DNA of 64,000 bases from Liolophura sinensis (lineage: Eukaryota; Mollusca; Polyplacophora; Chitonida; Chitonidae): NCBI RefSeq assembly GCF_032854445.1, contig NC_088301.1, forward strand, positions 9,048,281 through 9,112,280, written 5' to 3'. Shown one piece after another: positions 42,101 to 53,600 of this stretch. Below the pieces are notes generated by a model. The model worked only from the letters and a program-made list of their open reading frames with translations. It was not told the origin of the DNA and did not search any database. A program made the translations under genes and the position numbers. Position 1 is the first letter of the stretch. Every line of letters starts with the position of its first letter.

Positions 42101-45100
42101 GATGTACATAATGTTACAAGTTTAACATAATTAGATGTTTCTCACCAGATAAATATGGAGACCAGTTTGAAACTAACGGCTCTCAGAGCTTTGAAGAAAC
42201 TTAAAAATGGCTTAGCCTCGTTTCCAGCAGCGGAAGTGACGCAGCCGAAGACGATGGAGCTGACAACTAAGCCGATCATATTAATGCCATTCACTTTCTC
42301 TATCACCAGCTTCTTCACGCCTTCCTCTGCTGATTCGTCTGAAACAATAAAGTCACAAGTGATTTAAACTGATTTAACACAGTAAGTTAATACTGCCAGT
42401 TTTCCTGCATGCATTTGTCGCCATAACATGCAGTGAGTAGGTCGCGACCAAATGGGTACAGATGCTCGAGTTCAAGTCCAGCTCATGCTGGCTTCTTCTC
42501 CGGCCGTACGTGGGAATGTCTGTTAGCAGCCTGCGGATGGTAGTGGTTTTACCCCGGGCTCTGCACGGTTTCCTCCCACCATAATGCATACGTATACGTC
42601 AAATATTCTTGAGTACGGCGTAAATATCAATCAAATAAATAAATAAATTCAATTGCACTGGACAGGGAAATTGTAGCTCCTCCCCCTCTTATAGTGAGTG
42701 AGGACTTGATGATACTGGAGAGGACGCCTATAATGTTCAATGAAGACCACCTGTCCTCCTATAATGTAGTGTGCATATCTGAAGTTACACGTGGGAATGT
42801 CAGTATCTTGCCAACTGTCCGTGGTCTACTCCGTGTCATGCAGTCCCGTTTTCTCCGCCCATAAAACTGATCGCAACTGTGTAAATGAAACTTTCTTGAG
42901 TATGGCTTTAAACAACTGGTCAACTGGCTACAGGCTAAAAGGTTACATTTACAAGTTTGAATAATCTGACTCGAAGAATTTGTTTATTCACGAGTTATCT
43001 ATAATACAAATATGAATTCTCACCGGAAGTATTCTTTAAAGCTGACATGATGGTTTCTAAAGCAGAAATGTTGGAAGCAGTCACATTGTCAGAGGGTTTG
43101 ATAATCTCTGTCACCTCCCTTGTCTTTTTCTAAGGAAACAAAAAGCATATTCAGACTATAAAATCATAATAAAATGTTCCTTTTCACATCCAGACCTTAT
43201 GCAATATTTGTATATAACACTGTGAGCTAAGCTAAGACTAGTTAATTCACGCAAATGATATTTTAGGCGAGATGTCAAATCATCCCACTTATATGCGACA
43301 ACCGTGGGGTGTTTGTATGTAACCCCATCTGATCGAACAGCGAACTATAGTAACCAAGGTTTGGATTTGAACTCACGGCCTCTGTGGTCCTAAAATCATG
43401 TTATTATCAAATAATGTACACTGATTTCATGATCAAGCAGACCACTAAGGGCTAGAAAAAACAGCTGTTTGGTATCAGCGGAAAATACGCATTTACAATA
43501 GCTGGTTGGGATCAGGGGAAAATACGCATTCACAATAGCTGGTTGGGATCAGGAGAAAATACACATTCGCATGAGTGAATGGTGCTTTAGTTCTAAGCAT
43601 ACTATCGAACTATTTCCCAGAATTGTTGGCCATTACTTACCGACTGAAAGCACACTTCAACTAGGTTGTCGGGGACCATATTTCTGCAAAAGACAATTTC
43701 CGTTAATCTTTCATAGAGTAATGTCATTCGTGGTGTAATATTTAATATTTTTTATATATTTTTATAATTTATATTTTGTCACTATGTAAACGATGTTTAA
43801 AAACCGTTTAAGCAGCTTGTTTTGTTTACATTATACACACTATGTACAATGTAATAATATATACTTTATTTGGAGGCAAATTTGAAAGGTTGACCGCATA
43901 AACCTTAATATGAAACAAGATCATGCAGCAACTCAGTACCGGTGTTCACATTGATTGACAACGCTATAAACAAATCCCAAAAATATGGAGTAAAACGAAA
44001 GTTTTTGAAGTCATATTCAGCAAACCACTTCATTATCTGATAATACCAAAGGCAATATAATCATGTAACATATCAATTAAAACAAATCAAAAGTTTATAC
44101 ACAACTTTCCTTGTCATAAGGCACTTTCAACTTGCTACAGCTTATAGTCCCAGCAATTTTACAGCACATGACACATTTTTATAGTTTTATCCTGAAAGGC
44201 GGAGGCGTGGTTGCGATAGGGGAGTGGATGGAGGGGGGTCTTAACAATTCTAGGGTGCATTTATACTTTCTATGGATTTTCAAACAAGTGCTTAGGAGGC
44301 CACAGGTAGACTGGAGATTTGGGTCAAAAAGCGACCAGCGCAAATCCAGTAGAATTTTTGCTATTATTTTAGAATAGCCCAAATAATTTTCCATTGCACA
44401 AAATATCAATCTGGTCTGTGCACGTGTTACCGTTCAAATTAGGCACTAAAATTCTCAACATTTATAAAACAATCTCCGGTGCACCAGTTAAGTTCATATT
44501 ATTTCTTTATGGTGCACCGTTATAATCAGTGCGATTCATTGTTTGCTTTGGGCTTTATAAGTTCTGCCTGTGTGTTTATTCTGCGGTGGACGAGTTTATG
44601 CGTTTTTATTATGTTCGACATAGACCAAGTGTTTTTGAGAGGACATGAACCAAAAAATGGCAGAATTATATGATATCTACATATATAACGTGACTGGGTT
44701 GGTTATTGTGACATACAGTCGTGTAAATACTGATGGCGCTAATCCATGTTATTCAACTTTAACGTTACAAATGCTACTACTATACATGTGTATGATTTGA
44801 GAGGAAACATCTAATTTCACCCTAACACGTAGAAAAACTATTCGCAGTACAGCGCATGCTCGTAAGTATCATGTTTAGATTCATTATAGTAAGTTTTAAG
44901 GGACGAGAAAAAAATGAAGAAAAGGACAACAGCAAGACAATGCAAAACTGTAGCTAAAATATGCGTTCTACCAGATTTTAAAATTGTTTAACTTAGAAAA
45001 ATGCAGTTAAATCTTAATATTATATGGTAAGTTTTATCGGCAATATTTTGGTGTTATGGTTCTTTCATTTTAACAGGATTTTTTCATTCATTCTTAGCAC

Positions 45101-48100
45101 AACACAGCACAATGGTCACATACAGGCATAATATTAGGCCTACATGTCTAGATTTTATAAACTATGCATTTTAGGTGAAAAGGTCCAGCGATATCACTGT
45201 AGCCAAATGTATAGCTCTTCATGTCCACCTTGGGATCGCCGTGGCAAAAGTGGTTAGCACGTCAGCGCGGCGCAATGATCCACGACTGTCTTCACAATGC
45301 GTTCACTGTGAGTTCAAGTCCAGGTCGTGCTGGCTTCCTCTTACGTCGTCCGTGGGAGATCTGTCATCAACCTGCGGATGGTCGTGAGTATCCCCCGCGC
45401 TCTGTCCGGTTTCCTCCCCAAAACGTTCTTTGAATGTTTGTTTCTTTATTACGTGTATCTTTAGGTCGGTGTTCATTGTCTTGCTCATTAATTTAGCACT
45501 TATATACGACGGTCAGATTTATAGGTGGGGATTTAAACGGCAACTAAAACTCAGAGACATCGAAAAGAATAATGCAGATTGTAATTTGTTTCCATTTCAT
45601 GATGCCACACTATAATATGTCCACCGAACACCCCTTACACGTATCTGTCGTCAACTGTGTGTAAAGCTGGACTCCGACAAGCCATCTCATTCGTCTAGAC
45701 CTATGTCATGGAGGTGTGCCAGATCAAGAATGACTTACTTTCACTGCAAGGTCATGGTTAGGTGGCCATTGACAAGTAACACCAAGATTCCAGAGAAATT
45801 CTTGCAGTAAGTGCTACCAGCCTCGAGTAAAACCAAATTTTCTCATCTCCTTTTTTCACCAAACCTGTCTTCCATTACACAAGGTCTTGCAATAGTGACC
45901 CAGCTCCGCTTAACCTTTCACCGATTGCTCCATGCTATTATCCACAGTCCAGGTTCATATTAGAATAGCAAAATTCCTCGATGGAAGATGTCCATCGTCA
46001 CAACGAGGTGCATGACGGTCATGGTGAAAACCAGTGAGAGATTACGGATTACTCGAGGTGTGTGGCACATTCTGCAAAGACACCATGGCTCTGAAACGTT
46101 ACCGTTGTCGAATTTGTTGAGTGAAAAACGATGAAAGATTCAGAGAGCACTGTGAGAATCGGGTATGGACTGGTGCTAAAGGAATTGTTGAAACGCCTCG
46201 AGTCTTCAGTGACACCTACCCATGGAAGCCTAAACGTCATATTTGAACTTGGTTATATCACTCAATAGGTCAAGGCCGGAAATAGCCATCCTGTCTTACA
46301 CTTATCTCAGTATTTCTGTTCCTTTCCCAGGTTATGTGATAAGCTAATCCGAGTTAACTTTAAACTGTGATTTTTTCACCGTGTTACAAGAGTTGTTGGC
46401 TTATCGGAACATTGCCCTCACTGAAGTGATAACCTTGTAAGTACAGGCAAGCAGTTAAGTACGTGTATGTTTCCTAAGCTCAAAACAAGACAGACGACGT
46501 ACGGGGTTATATCCGGTTTATGATAACTAGATTAGATTTAAAACCCTTGTCAGGGCAAAGGTCAACAGTGGTAAGGTCATAACGCTGCATATGTAGCCCC
46601 TATAGTTGAACATCTACATGTATAAACACGTATTAAAAGGATCGGTGTGTAAGTATTTATTTGAGCCTATCAACCCTTTTTTCTGACCAATTTGCGTCGA
46701 AAATTTTCTTTCTGAAATTCAGTTTTCCGATTAAAGAACTGCGCATAAATGGGTGCATTATGTGCGTTTTTTTATCCGGCAAATCGATATTTGAGGTACA
46801 TGACGTTTGTGAATTATTTTGGCTTTCACGATTTTATAGCAGATGGAAAGAGTTATTTTAAACATATTTGATTTATTTCATTGAATACATTGGATTAGCG
46901 TTTTACCATATATCGAGCAACGATTCCATTGCATAATACCTGTCACGAGTACGGATGGAAGAAATGGACAGAGCCAAGGGAAACAACTACATCTTTGCTT
47001 AAACCAAATGTATTTAAAAATAGTCGGATTTTACAGCTGATACTAGATTTGAAGACGCGACCTAACCGGCAAGAGCTAGTTGTCTTGTGAAAAAAAATAA
47101 AGTAAAAAACAAAGTGTTTCTCAAATGAAAGGGAACAGAAAAGTGCACCAATTAATAACTTAAAGTATTTTTGAATTTTTAGGAGTTACCACGACATTGC
47201 ATAAGAAGAATTTTCCTGAGGAGTATTTATGACCATATTTTCCCAATCCTTTTCATTTTATTTACAGCGCCTAAAATATAATCAATACTTACTCGAATGC
47301 TCCAAACGGAGTTAACTGGAGAGGATTTAATTTCATAGAAAATACGTGTTTTCAAAATTATTAGGACTTATTAGGGCTTATATAATCGTAAGTGCATATA
47401 ATCACCAGGTAAATGTGAAACGTGTTACAAGCTTTCGACCCTCTTGTCTCTTCCTCAAATTATCTTGCCACCAGGGTCAAAAGCTTGTTAAAGCTTTTAC
47501 ATTTCCTTAGTGATGCCTCGATAACATTATAATGTTTTCAAAATGCTGTTCTTACAAAGAAAGTGATGTGACGTCACACCAATTAGTAGTGGTTCGAAAA
47601 GATAACCGTATTTTATCCCACTCTAAATGTGCAGCAAAAAATAAATGAATATAGTTTTGTAAAACAGTTTGGCGCAGCGGTTTGAATAGCATGAACTTCG
47701 ATCTTCACATCGTTTATGTTAATTCACTTTAGCAAGTTTTGCTAAAAAAAACAATTCTCACATCGTAATGGTGGGAATATGCAAATGTTATCTGGCAATG
47801 AGGTCAAAAAGGTACCTACCTGAAGAGGTCCATGAAGGCGAGGCCCGGACTAGAGGACAGCGAGTATTTGTCATCTCCCCCAACAATCTGGCCACTTGTC
47901 CTCTCTCCCGGGCGGATAGTCACTGCCAAAGTAATCCCCAGTATAGACGCAAGCACGAGGGTAGCGATGTAATAGGCCAAAGCTCGAAGGCCAATCTTTC
48001 CTGAAGACCGGATGTCGATTTCGGCAGTAGAGCACAAGAGACTCGACACAACGATCGGGATAAGTAACATCTTCATGCTCTGTATAAAAAGGTCTCCCGG

Positions 48101-48328
48101 AAAACGAAGATAGACGATTTCTGGCTGGCTAAGTTTGGGGTCCATAGAATTCAAGCCTACCCCAATGGCGATCCCAACAAGTACTCCAATTAACATAAGC
48201 AACACCAGCAAATTTGACTTGATAAAGCCAACACAACAGTCTCTCGTCGCCTTCATCTTGGACGCTAATCCGTGCCTCTTTAAACGTCCACCTTCGACGA
48301 TGTCTTCCTTTGGATTGAGGGGCTCCAT
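35937..48328 (-). CDS. SLC1-family amino-acid transporter, copy A (8 coding exons)
   Basis: This is a plasma-membrane sodium-coupled transporter of the SLC1 (EAAT/ASCT) family, predicted 527 aa. Coding exons in transcript order are 47820-48328, 43641-43683, 43024-43129, 42146-42338, 41516-41749, 40911-41105, 36736-36870 and 35937-36105. All are joined in frame with GT-AG borders. Seen: TM1-3 (about 39-58, 79-99, 113-138), an extracellular loop with three N-glycosylation sequons (N199, N204, N217), HP1 with GSESSSATLP, TM7 [11 protein letters not shown]2 [11 protein letters not shown], and TM8 [16 protein letters not shown]. The usual TM7 Glu is Phe403 and the usual TM8 substrate-amino Asp is Ala473, while Arg476, Asn480 and Asp484 are kept. 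Classical glutamate transport with proton/potassium coupling is therefore doubtful; substrate unknown. The 525-aa neighbour is a tandem paralogue with identical exon phases. Confidence 0.92.
36736..36870 (-). CDS. SLC1 copy A exon 7 (HP2)
   Basis: It encodes [20 protein letters not shown] and [17 protein letters not shown], the second re-entrant hairpin and the start of TM8. Confidence 0.95.
37335..37535 (+). repeat. Tandem repeat, about 64-bp unit, three diverged copies
   Basis: tagcgaggtcatcttc recurs at 37361 and 37426, and as tagcgaggttttcttc at 37488. The first and third copies also share cttgtaccctattgacgtat/ cttgtaccctaatgacgtat. It is in intron 6 of copy A. Confidence 0.85.
38943..39450. 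mobile_element. MITE-like element with 'gggccc...caaaaatgt' inverted repeats
   Basis: The left end gggcccagttattcaaaaat pairs with the reverse complement of the right end (agggctcgtttgttcaaaaa). An internal segment matches the inverted fragment at 1477-1580. It is in intron 6 of copy A. Confidence 0.55.
40436..40571 (+). repeat. SINE family 1, 3' half
   Basis: gcagcctgcggatggtcgtg, tttcctcccaccataatgct and ggcgttaaacaccaatcaag plus tail. It is about 55 bp from the orphan ORF. Confidence 0.88.
40627..40826 (-). other. Coding-like orphan ORF in intron 6 of SLC1 copy A
   Basis: A minus-strand frame from the acceptor-like tttcaacag (about 40827) reads [20 protein letters not shown], then [20 protein letters not shown] and [20 protein letters not shown] to a stop. 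Composition is that of a soluble helical protein, unlike the AT-rich shadow frames around it. I do not recognise the family. It could be a captured exon, a gene fragment or chance. Confidence 0.35.
40911..41105 (-). CDS. SLC1 copy A exon 6 (HP1 serines, TM7)
   Basis: It encodes [39 protein letters not shown] and [16 protein letters not shown]. Phe403 sits where EAATs have Glu (NMDGTALYE). Confidence 0.95.
41516..41749 (-). CDS. SLC1 copy A exon 5 (TM5-TM6, start of HP1)
   Basis: It encodes [19 protein letters not shown] through [16 protein letters not shown] to FGSES. Acceptor tttttaag, donor tccag/gtcaga in phase 2. Same 234-bp length as in copy B. Confidence 0.93.
42146..42338 (-). CDS. 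SLC1 copy A exon 4 (TM4 region)
   Basis: It encodes [20 protein letters not shown] and [18 protein letters not shown], matching the VNGVNALGLVVFS and AIMRLVAVIMW regions of EAATs. Confidence 0.93.
42467..42648 (+). repeat. SINE family 1, head truncated
   Basis: gagttcaagtccagctcatg, ccggccgtacgtgggaatgt and cctcccaccataatgc, with tail. It is in intron 3 of copy A. Confidence 0.88.
42790..42930 (+). repeat. SINE family 1 relative (variant body)
   Basis: acgtgggaatgtcagtatct, ctccgcccataaaactgatc and tttcttgagtatggctttaa, with the 'cccataaaactg' variant core. Confidence 0.5.
43024..43129 (-). CDS. SLC1 copy A exon 3 (glycosylated loop)
   Basis: It begins [10 protein letters not shown] and carries NVT, NIS and NTS sequons in a fast-evolving loop. 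Ends in phase 1. Confidence 0.85.
43461..43573 (+). repeat. Tandem repeat, 37-bp unit, three copies
   Basis: gctggttgggatcaggggaa and aatacgcattcacaata recur every 37 bases from 43464. It is in intron 2 of copy A, about 65 bp from exon 2. Confidence 0.92.
43641..43683 (-). CDS. SLC1 copy A exon 2 (43-bp micro-exon)
   Basis: It encodes [15 protein letters not shown], the conserved FP-NLVEACF region that starts the large extracellular loop. The same 43-bp exon exists in copy B. Confidence 0.9.
44330..44465 (+). repeat. Diverged dispersed repeat, copy 2
   Basis: accagcgcaaatccag, tagaatttttgc and gtgcacgtgttaccgttcaa correspond to 33568-33680. It is in intron 1 of copy A. Confidence 0.35.
45232..45420 (+). 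repeat. SINE family 1, tail missing
   Basis: It has a head (gggatcgccgtggcaaaagt, ggttagcacgtcagcgcg), gtgagttcaagtccaggtcg and ctgcggatggtcgtgagtat, then stops at ggtttcctccc. Confidence 0.85.
45421..47819 (-). other. SLC1 copy A intron 1, proximal part
   Basis: No exon or clear repeat recognised. Confidence 0.4.
47820..48328 (-). CDS. SLC1 copy A exon 1 (residues 1-170, TM1-TM3)
   Basis: It starts [14 protein letters not shown], has a basic cytoplasmic N-terminus, three hydrophobic segments and the family stretch [20 protein letters not shown]. The donor is cttcag/gtaggt, phase 2. Confidence 0.92.
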
Positions 48329-49011
48329 AATGTAAGGGGGGAGTTTTATAACCCTATGTACACTATGTAAACAAACCAGCCTTTAGCGCCTGTATAAGAT
48401 AACAATGGGGCGTACTATAGCCGACCCAGCCGAAAAGCAAGGATTTACTAACACAGTCCTGTCGCTCAAATATTTAATATCACTTTGTAGTCAGTCAGCA
48501 TAATCGCTCTCAGACTGGCCTTACACCAAAATTCCCTGCAAATACAAAAAGTATAAAAACCAGTTAATACCAAGCAAAGAAGAAAAAGAAAAAGCATGGA
48601 GTAAAGTATATGCACGGCATCAGCCCATGTAACTGGTTTTTTGTACGCCGGTATCATGGGTTGTGGCATGACGTTACACACCTGTCCATCTGTCTGTTCG
48701 TCCGTTAACTTTGTGCCGTTATCAACCGGACCGGTTTACCCAGAGTTATCAAGTGTGTTTACTTTTTGTTTCCGCCAGAAAGGACAAATTTCATAAGGCG
48801 TGTAATTCAGTCATCATCACCAAACCTGAAGGCCTTGGACTGTTGTTCCCTTTGCCATGACAGATGTATTCTGATCTTCCGAAACTCTTAATTTACCGGC
48901 GGTTAGAGCGTAGAAGCAAAATTCGTTCGCTTCACCATCGCTTAGTGCTTCCTCACTAAAATACATGTACCATGCGTTAGACACAAAACATGACGTCCCA
49001 AAGTTGCTTAT

Positions 49012-49186
49012 TATAGATAGTTTGCAACCGCAGCCATCTTTGAGGTAAGTTTGTGTATTGCCCACTGGCTGTCTGTTTTTAAAGGTGTCATAAGCTGGGC
49101 AGAGGAACTTGGCTGGTAGGGCACACATACACACATACACAAACTTACCTCAAAGTTGGCTGTCGTTGCAAACCATCTATGCTGGC
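49012..49186. repeat. Imperfect inverted repeat, arms about 45 bp
   Basis: tagtttgcaaccgcagccat with ctttgaggtaagtttgtgta (49017-49057) pairs with the segment around 49138-49186, whose reverse complement reads ggtttgcaacgacagccaac and tttgaggtaagtttgtgtat. About 40 of 44 positions match. It encloses about 80 bp, so the DNA or RNA could form a hairpin. Confidence 0.85.
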
Positions 49187-49682
49187 ACAGGGCCGACCAG
49201 TAGATTTTACTCCCTGAAACTGAACAGCAAGCGAGAGATAAATTTCGCCTAGCGCTCACAAGCTAGATCTTGACTGGGAAAGAGACAGCTGTGAGCCTCA
49301 TGTTTTTGTCCTTAATTAACTGTGATGGTATTCTACGTCATGACTTTTTCAGTCTCAAACCTCAATCTTTAATGCCAACACACAGCAGACAAGTTATTTT
49401 CTCCAGCGAGTAATACTTGTTTTATGTATTAGATATGTTGTTTCACTTTTTAAAAAAAGCGCAGTGTCACTCGTAAGAGCAAAGTAAAGCATCGCCATAT
49501 GACTTTGTGCTAGACTAGATCCCCGTTTTAGCTAACTTTAGGTACTTGTTGTAAATGTAAGTTTGGTTTATGAACATGTCAGTTCGTAACATAAAGCTAT
49601 GTCAGGACTTTAAACAATATAACTTGTCGTGGCGATGTTGGTCGCCTAGTCAGCGAAGGAACAGGCAAAGTTATCAAAAAGC

Positions 49683-49751
49683 GAGTAGCCGCTGCCGTAT
49701 ATGTGAAACATTATTGAATACAACTTCAAACACCAATCAAATAAATAAATA
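49683..49751 (+). repeat. SINE family 1 tail fragment
   Basis: gccgctgccgtatatgtgaa and cttcaaacaccaatcaaata followed by aataaataca. Confidence 0.65.
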
Positions 49752-52180
49752 CAAAACAAGTGCATGTAATTGATGTGAAAATGTGACCTGCTTGGAACTT
49801 AGACGTTAATATCAATGTAAACTCTCCTCAGGACGCCCATAATCTGTTCTGGGTTTAATGTTAAAAATGTTGATACAGAATAACACATAGTCTTACATTC
49901 CTAGCAATGAGGGTCCGATAGAGCAAATGGGCTTATAAATCAGAATATATGCAGCCATGTGAAAAAACTTTCTCAATCCTCTCATTTGCAACATCTCAAA
50001 TCGGCCATATTCATTTCATTTATTCACTATTCATTACAAACTATTTGAAATGTCTTAATCAACGTTTGGTTTATATTGGGAAATCAAATAACGCTATTTC
50101 AGACAATTTATTGCCGTCTACGTTGGATTCGCCCGAGTATAAATGTACGAGTCTACTACTGTGTAACGCATACTCTTTCAGCCCTTGGTTATTCATATAC
50201 CCCGGGTTATAGACCTGTGCTATGGTTTGAGCTTGTAAGGTGTATAACAGGCGTGTATCTGGCTGAAAGCTCGTATATCATCACAAGAGAAGGCATGGAG
50301 ATGTAATTTCAGTCTGGGGAGGGGAATCCATAGGCCTGAGAAAATGGCACTGGAGTGAGTTTACTCTGAATGACTTAAACAACATGGTCAACTGGGCCAG
50401 CATTTCGGCCTACATTAAGGAATTACTAGGTACAAAATTGCTCTAAAACCAACCCGGGCATAACGATGTAGGAAACTCTGATACGTTATATATATGTCAA
50501 CATGGGATATAAATTCATACCTCCGAGCCACACGCGTACAGATAACGTAACTAGCTCGATCCACTATGTGTAATCTCGCCTTTGTGAGTACCGACGAAGA
50601 TTTCTTTATACGTGTGCGTCTATACGATATAGGAATTGACTAGTCTCTATGCACATCCATGCATATATGTACTTATATATACTTAACATATGTACTTGAA
50701 TATTTATGCGTACAGTAAACTTAGGGATAAGTCATAGAGGTTACAGCACGAAATACAAAGGCAGCACTTACCCGCTTTCCTTTCAGTTTGACTGTCACTG
50801 TCTTCTGTTCGTATTGTAAGTGAACCAAAGCGTGAAACACAAAAACGACGTCTGGAAAAATCTCCAAAGCTTTGTGGTAAACCACTCAAGTGTATACACT
50901 GTTCTTCGTGATTGCTCTATTGAAACTACGACAATGTATACCATCGTCAGTTGTACTTGATCACCACGGGGAAGACGGGATAGGTATACTAGTCATCGAG
51001 ACTCTAGGTCATAAGCTGTAAGCCTGTATGTTGAACTAAGCTGTTAATTCCCCAACTACAGCAAAGGGATGTGTTTATATCAACCATATACATGTGTGTC
51101 AAGCTCAAAAACATGGGCTATATTACCTCCTATATTGTACCGAATACACGGTAATCGGGCAAACGGTAATCCCATGCCTTCACTTGGATTACTGAAAACT
51201 TAACACTTATCGGGGCAAGAGGAAAGTGAGTCAGTTCGTGTACTTATTTATTCATATAGATCTAGTTATTCTTATTTTACAGGTTAATTGTCTTTGATGT
51301 AGTTCCTTATGAGGATGTGCTCCAATATACAATATACCTCATATTACACTCATGAAAGATGAAGGAGAATGAAAATAACATTTACCTTTAAAGTATATAT
51401 CCAATTAGATATTCAGAATTTTGGGTTTCTCATTCATCCAGATGTTAGGTCATTGCAGATCGAGGTCTTCGTGAAGAATTTACGCGGTCTTAAGGTAGAC
51501 ATGAACTTCAAGTTCGTAAAAATTGTGTACTTATCGGAATGGGCTCTCCCAAGCCCGACCTCTGACTAGCTTCGGGACAATGAATTATCCGTAATCACAA
51601 ATTCAACTGTTAAAATCCTTAACCATATGTGACCGTAGGTCTTGAGATATACACCTAGGACATGTTGTATCAAGGTTAATCCGCCTGGCTACTATATACA
51701 TGTACAACACAGACACACAATTGTTCGAAAACAGCTGTGGTTCGTTTCGATAGTACATATATGTAGGCTATATCAAGAGATAAGGTGTGAACTGTTACGA
51801 TGTCACAACAGCATGCCCTCAGTTTTGTAGATAGCAACTTGTTTTCATATCAAGGTGTCAACTGTTTGGTGTCAATGCTATCAAAAATGTAGTTGACGCA
51901 AAAACCTTCTACCCTGAATTTTAAGTTCTATGTCAGTAAAACTAATTTATCGCTATTATGAATTACCAGCGTCTACATGCTTTTTACAGGATTTGACTTT
52001 TCAGGACTGTCCAGTGTATAATCTTAAAATTCGCAACATAGAGAGTCATAAATCCGCCACATATAAAGTAATAAATCCGCCACATAAAGTTATAAATTCC
52101 GCCTCACAAATAATGGTTTTATATGATTAATGTGGCATGCCACACACCGCACAAGTTACAAGACAGTAGTCCCTCCGAAT

Positions 52181-52386
52181 ATTTATTTATTTATTTATTT
52201 ATTTATTTATGTCATTGTTGTTTTACGCCGAACACAAGAATATTTCACTTTATTTTACGACGGCGACCAGCATTATGGTGGGAGAAAACCGGACAGAGCC
52301 AGGGGGACACCCACGACCATCCACAGATTGCTGCCAGGCCTCCCCACCTACGGCCAGAGAGGAGTCTCTCCACCTCCCCCCACCAT
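52181..52386 (-). repeat. SINE family 1, minus strand
   Basis: It begins with an (attt)n run, then gttttacgccgaacacaaga, gcgaccagcattatggtggg and cccacgaccatccacagatt, which is the reverse complement of tail, core and body. Confidence 0.88.
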
Positions 52387-53500
52387 GTGGGTCATCGCCT
52401 CGATTTGCTACTGTCCAACGTATTTAAGACCCTGAATTGTCTCGTGGTATATATGTATCATGGGTCATTACTCAGGAAACATGAGCTTAGGGGACCCTCA
52501 AAAACACCTGAGACGTTATAAATAATGACAATATTATGGGGATTATGGGGATAGGTATAAACGAAAAATCGGTTTGACTTGAAATATTCTACATAAAAAT
52601 AGTCACATAATATAATTTAATTATAAATCTAACCAAATGTAAGCACCAATAGACAAAAAGACAAATACCTCTGCCAGGTCTCTTACATCCACAATACTTT
52701 ACCTTATTTCGTCACATAAGGTATTTCATGTAGATATAAAGTTTATTTTAAGTTTATTTTAGACAAAAGTCAGTCAGAAACGAATTTTACCTGATTCATA
52801 ATAGGACAAGATGTAATGTGTACTGAAGCCATCATCATCAGAAATATTAGTGCACGCAAATCATATCAAAGTCACTTTTAAAACGTTTCTAGAACAAAAT
52901 TTGGAATGTGTGAATTCTGAAGTGGGAATTATGAACAATACTGATAGTGCTTACCGCCAACAACCCTAAAGTTGTTCTTTTCACCAATATGGCTTTGTAT
53001 TTGAAGGCAGATTAACTCTTTAAATAAGTATCTGTGAACATCAAATAAATCAGATTTTCTCAATAGTCAAACATAGAGGTAAAAACGTCTTATAAGCGAT
53101 GTAAAAATGGTAAATAGAACCCACCATAGAACTCTGGTTCATGAAAATGTTATAACAGAGGTCAAGGTAAATTAAACAGTTTTCAATAGGGGAGTTTCGG
53201 GTTTTAACTCCTTTGTCGCTAAAGAAAGTTAAGTAACACTGTACCAGGTGATCTCATACTTCCTACAGCGCATGCTCCACTATCTACGTTCGCTTTACAT
53301 CACTGTCACCAGAAGCAAACTTTGCAAGAAATCTTGCGGCGAACAACGCCGAGCTCACTGGGGTCGCGGTGATCAGACACGAAGTGATGTCAAAACACTA
53401 AAACTCTCTCTCAACCTTTGTTTGTAATAATACTCCATACACACACATTACTTTTATCTAACGTATGCACTGTATAAATATAACCAATACATGAAACAAT

Positions 53501-53506
53501 TTTATT
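53501..53506 (-). promoter_or_regulatory. Candidate poly(A) signal for SLC1 copy B
   Basis: tttatt on the plus strand is AATAAA on the minus strand, about 790 bases after the copy B stop; it is the nearest perfect hexamer I noticed. Confidence 0.35.
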
Positions 53507-53507
53507 G

Positions 53508-53600
53508 TTCAATACTGATTACATAGTTCAGCATGAGAACACCAGCCGTGAGGCCAAACATGCCTACGTACACCTCGAAGTCTCCAAAGGTGAAACATGT
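53508..53600 (-). other. Possible orphan transmembrane exon
   Basis: A minus-strand frame reads FTFGDFEVYVGMFGLTAGVL and then MLNYV. This spacing (aromatic, Asp, aromatic, Val, small/hydrophobic run) resembles the first transmembrane segment of SLC5 sodium/solute symporters. A GT donor-like gtaatc follows NY. It is isolated and overlaps the inner side of an inverted repeat, so it may be a gene fragment or coincidence. Confidence 0.2.

Noticed and set aside
48345-48351. TATAAAA box on the minus strand before SLC1 copy A
   Set aside because: It lies only about 17 bases before the ATG, too close to set a transcription start upstream of the coding sequence.
50704-50889. Minus-strand frame with a good donor, considered as first coding exon of SLC1 copy A
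   Set aside because: Copy A has its own conserved MEPLNPK start in exon 1, shared with copy B; at most this could be untranslated exon sequence and there is no support.
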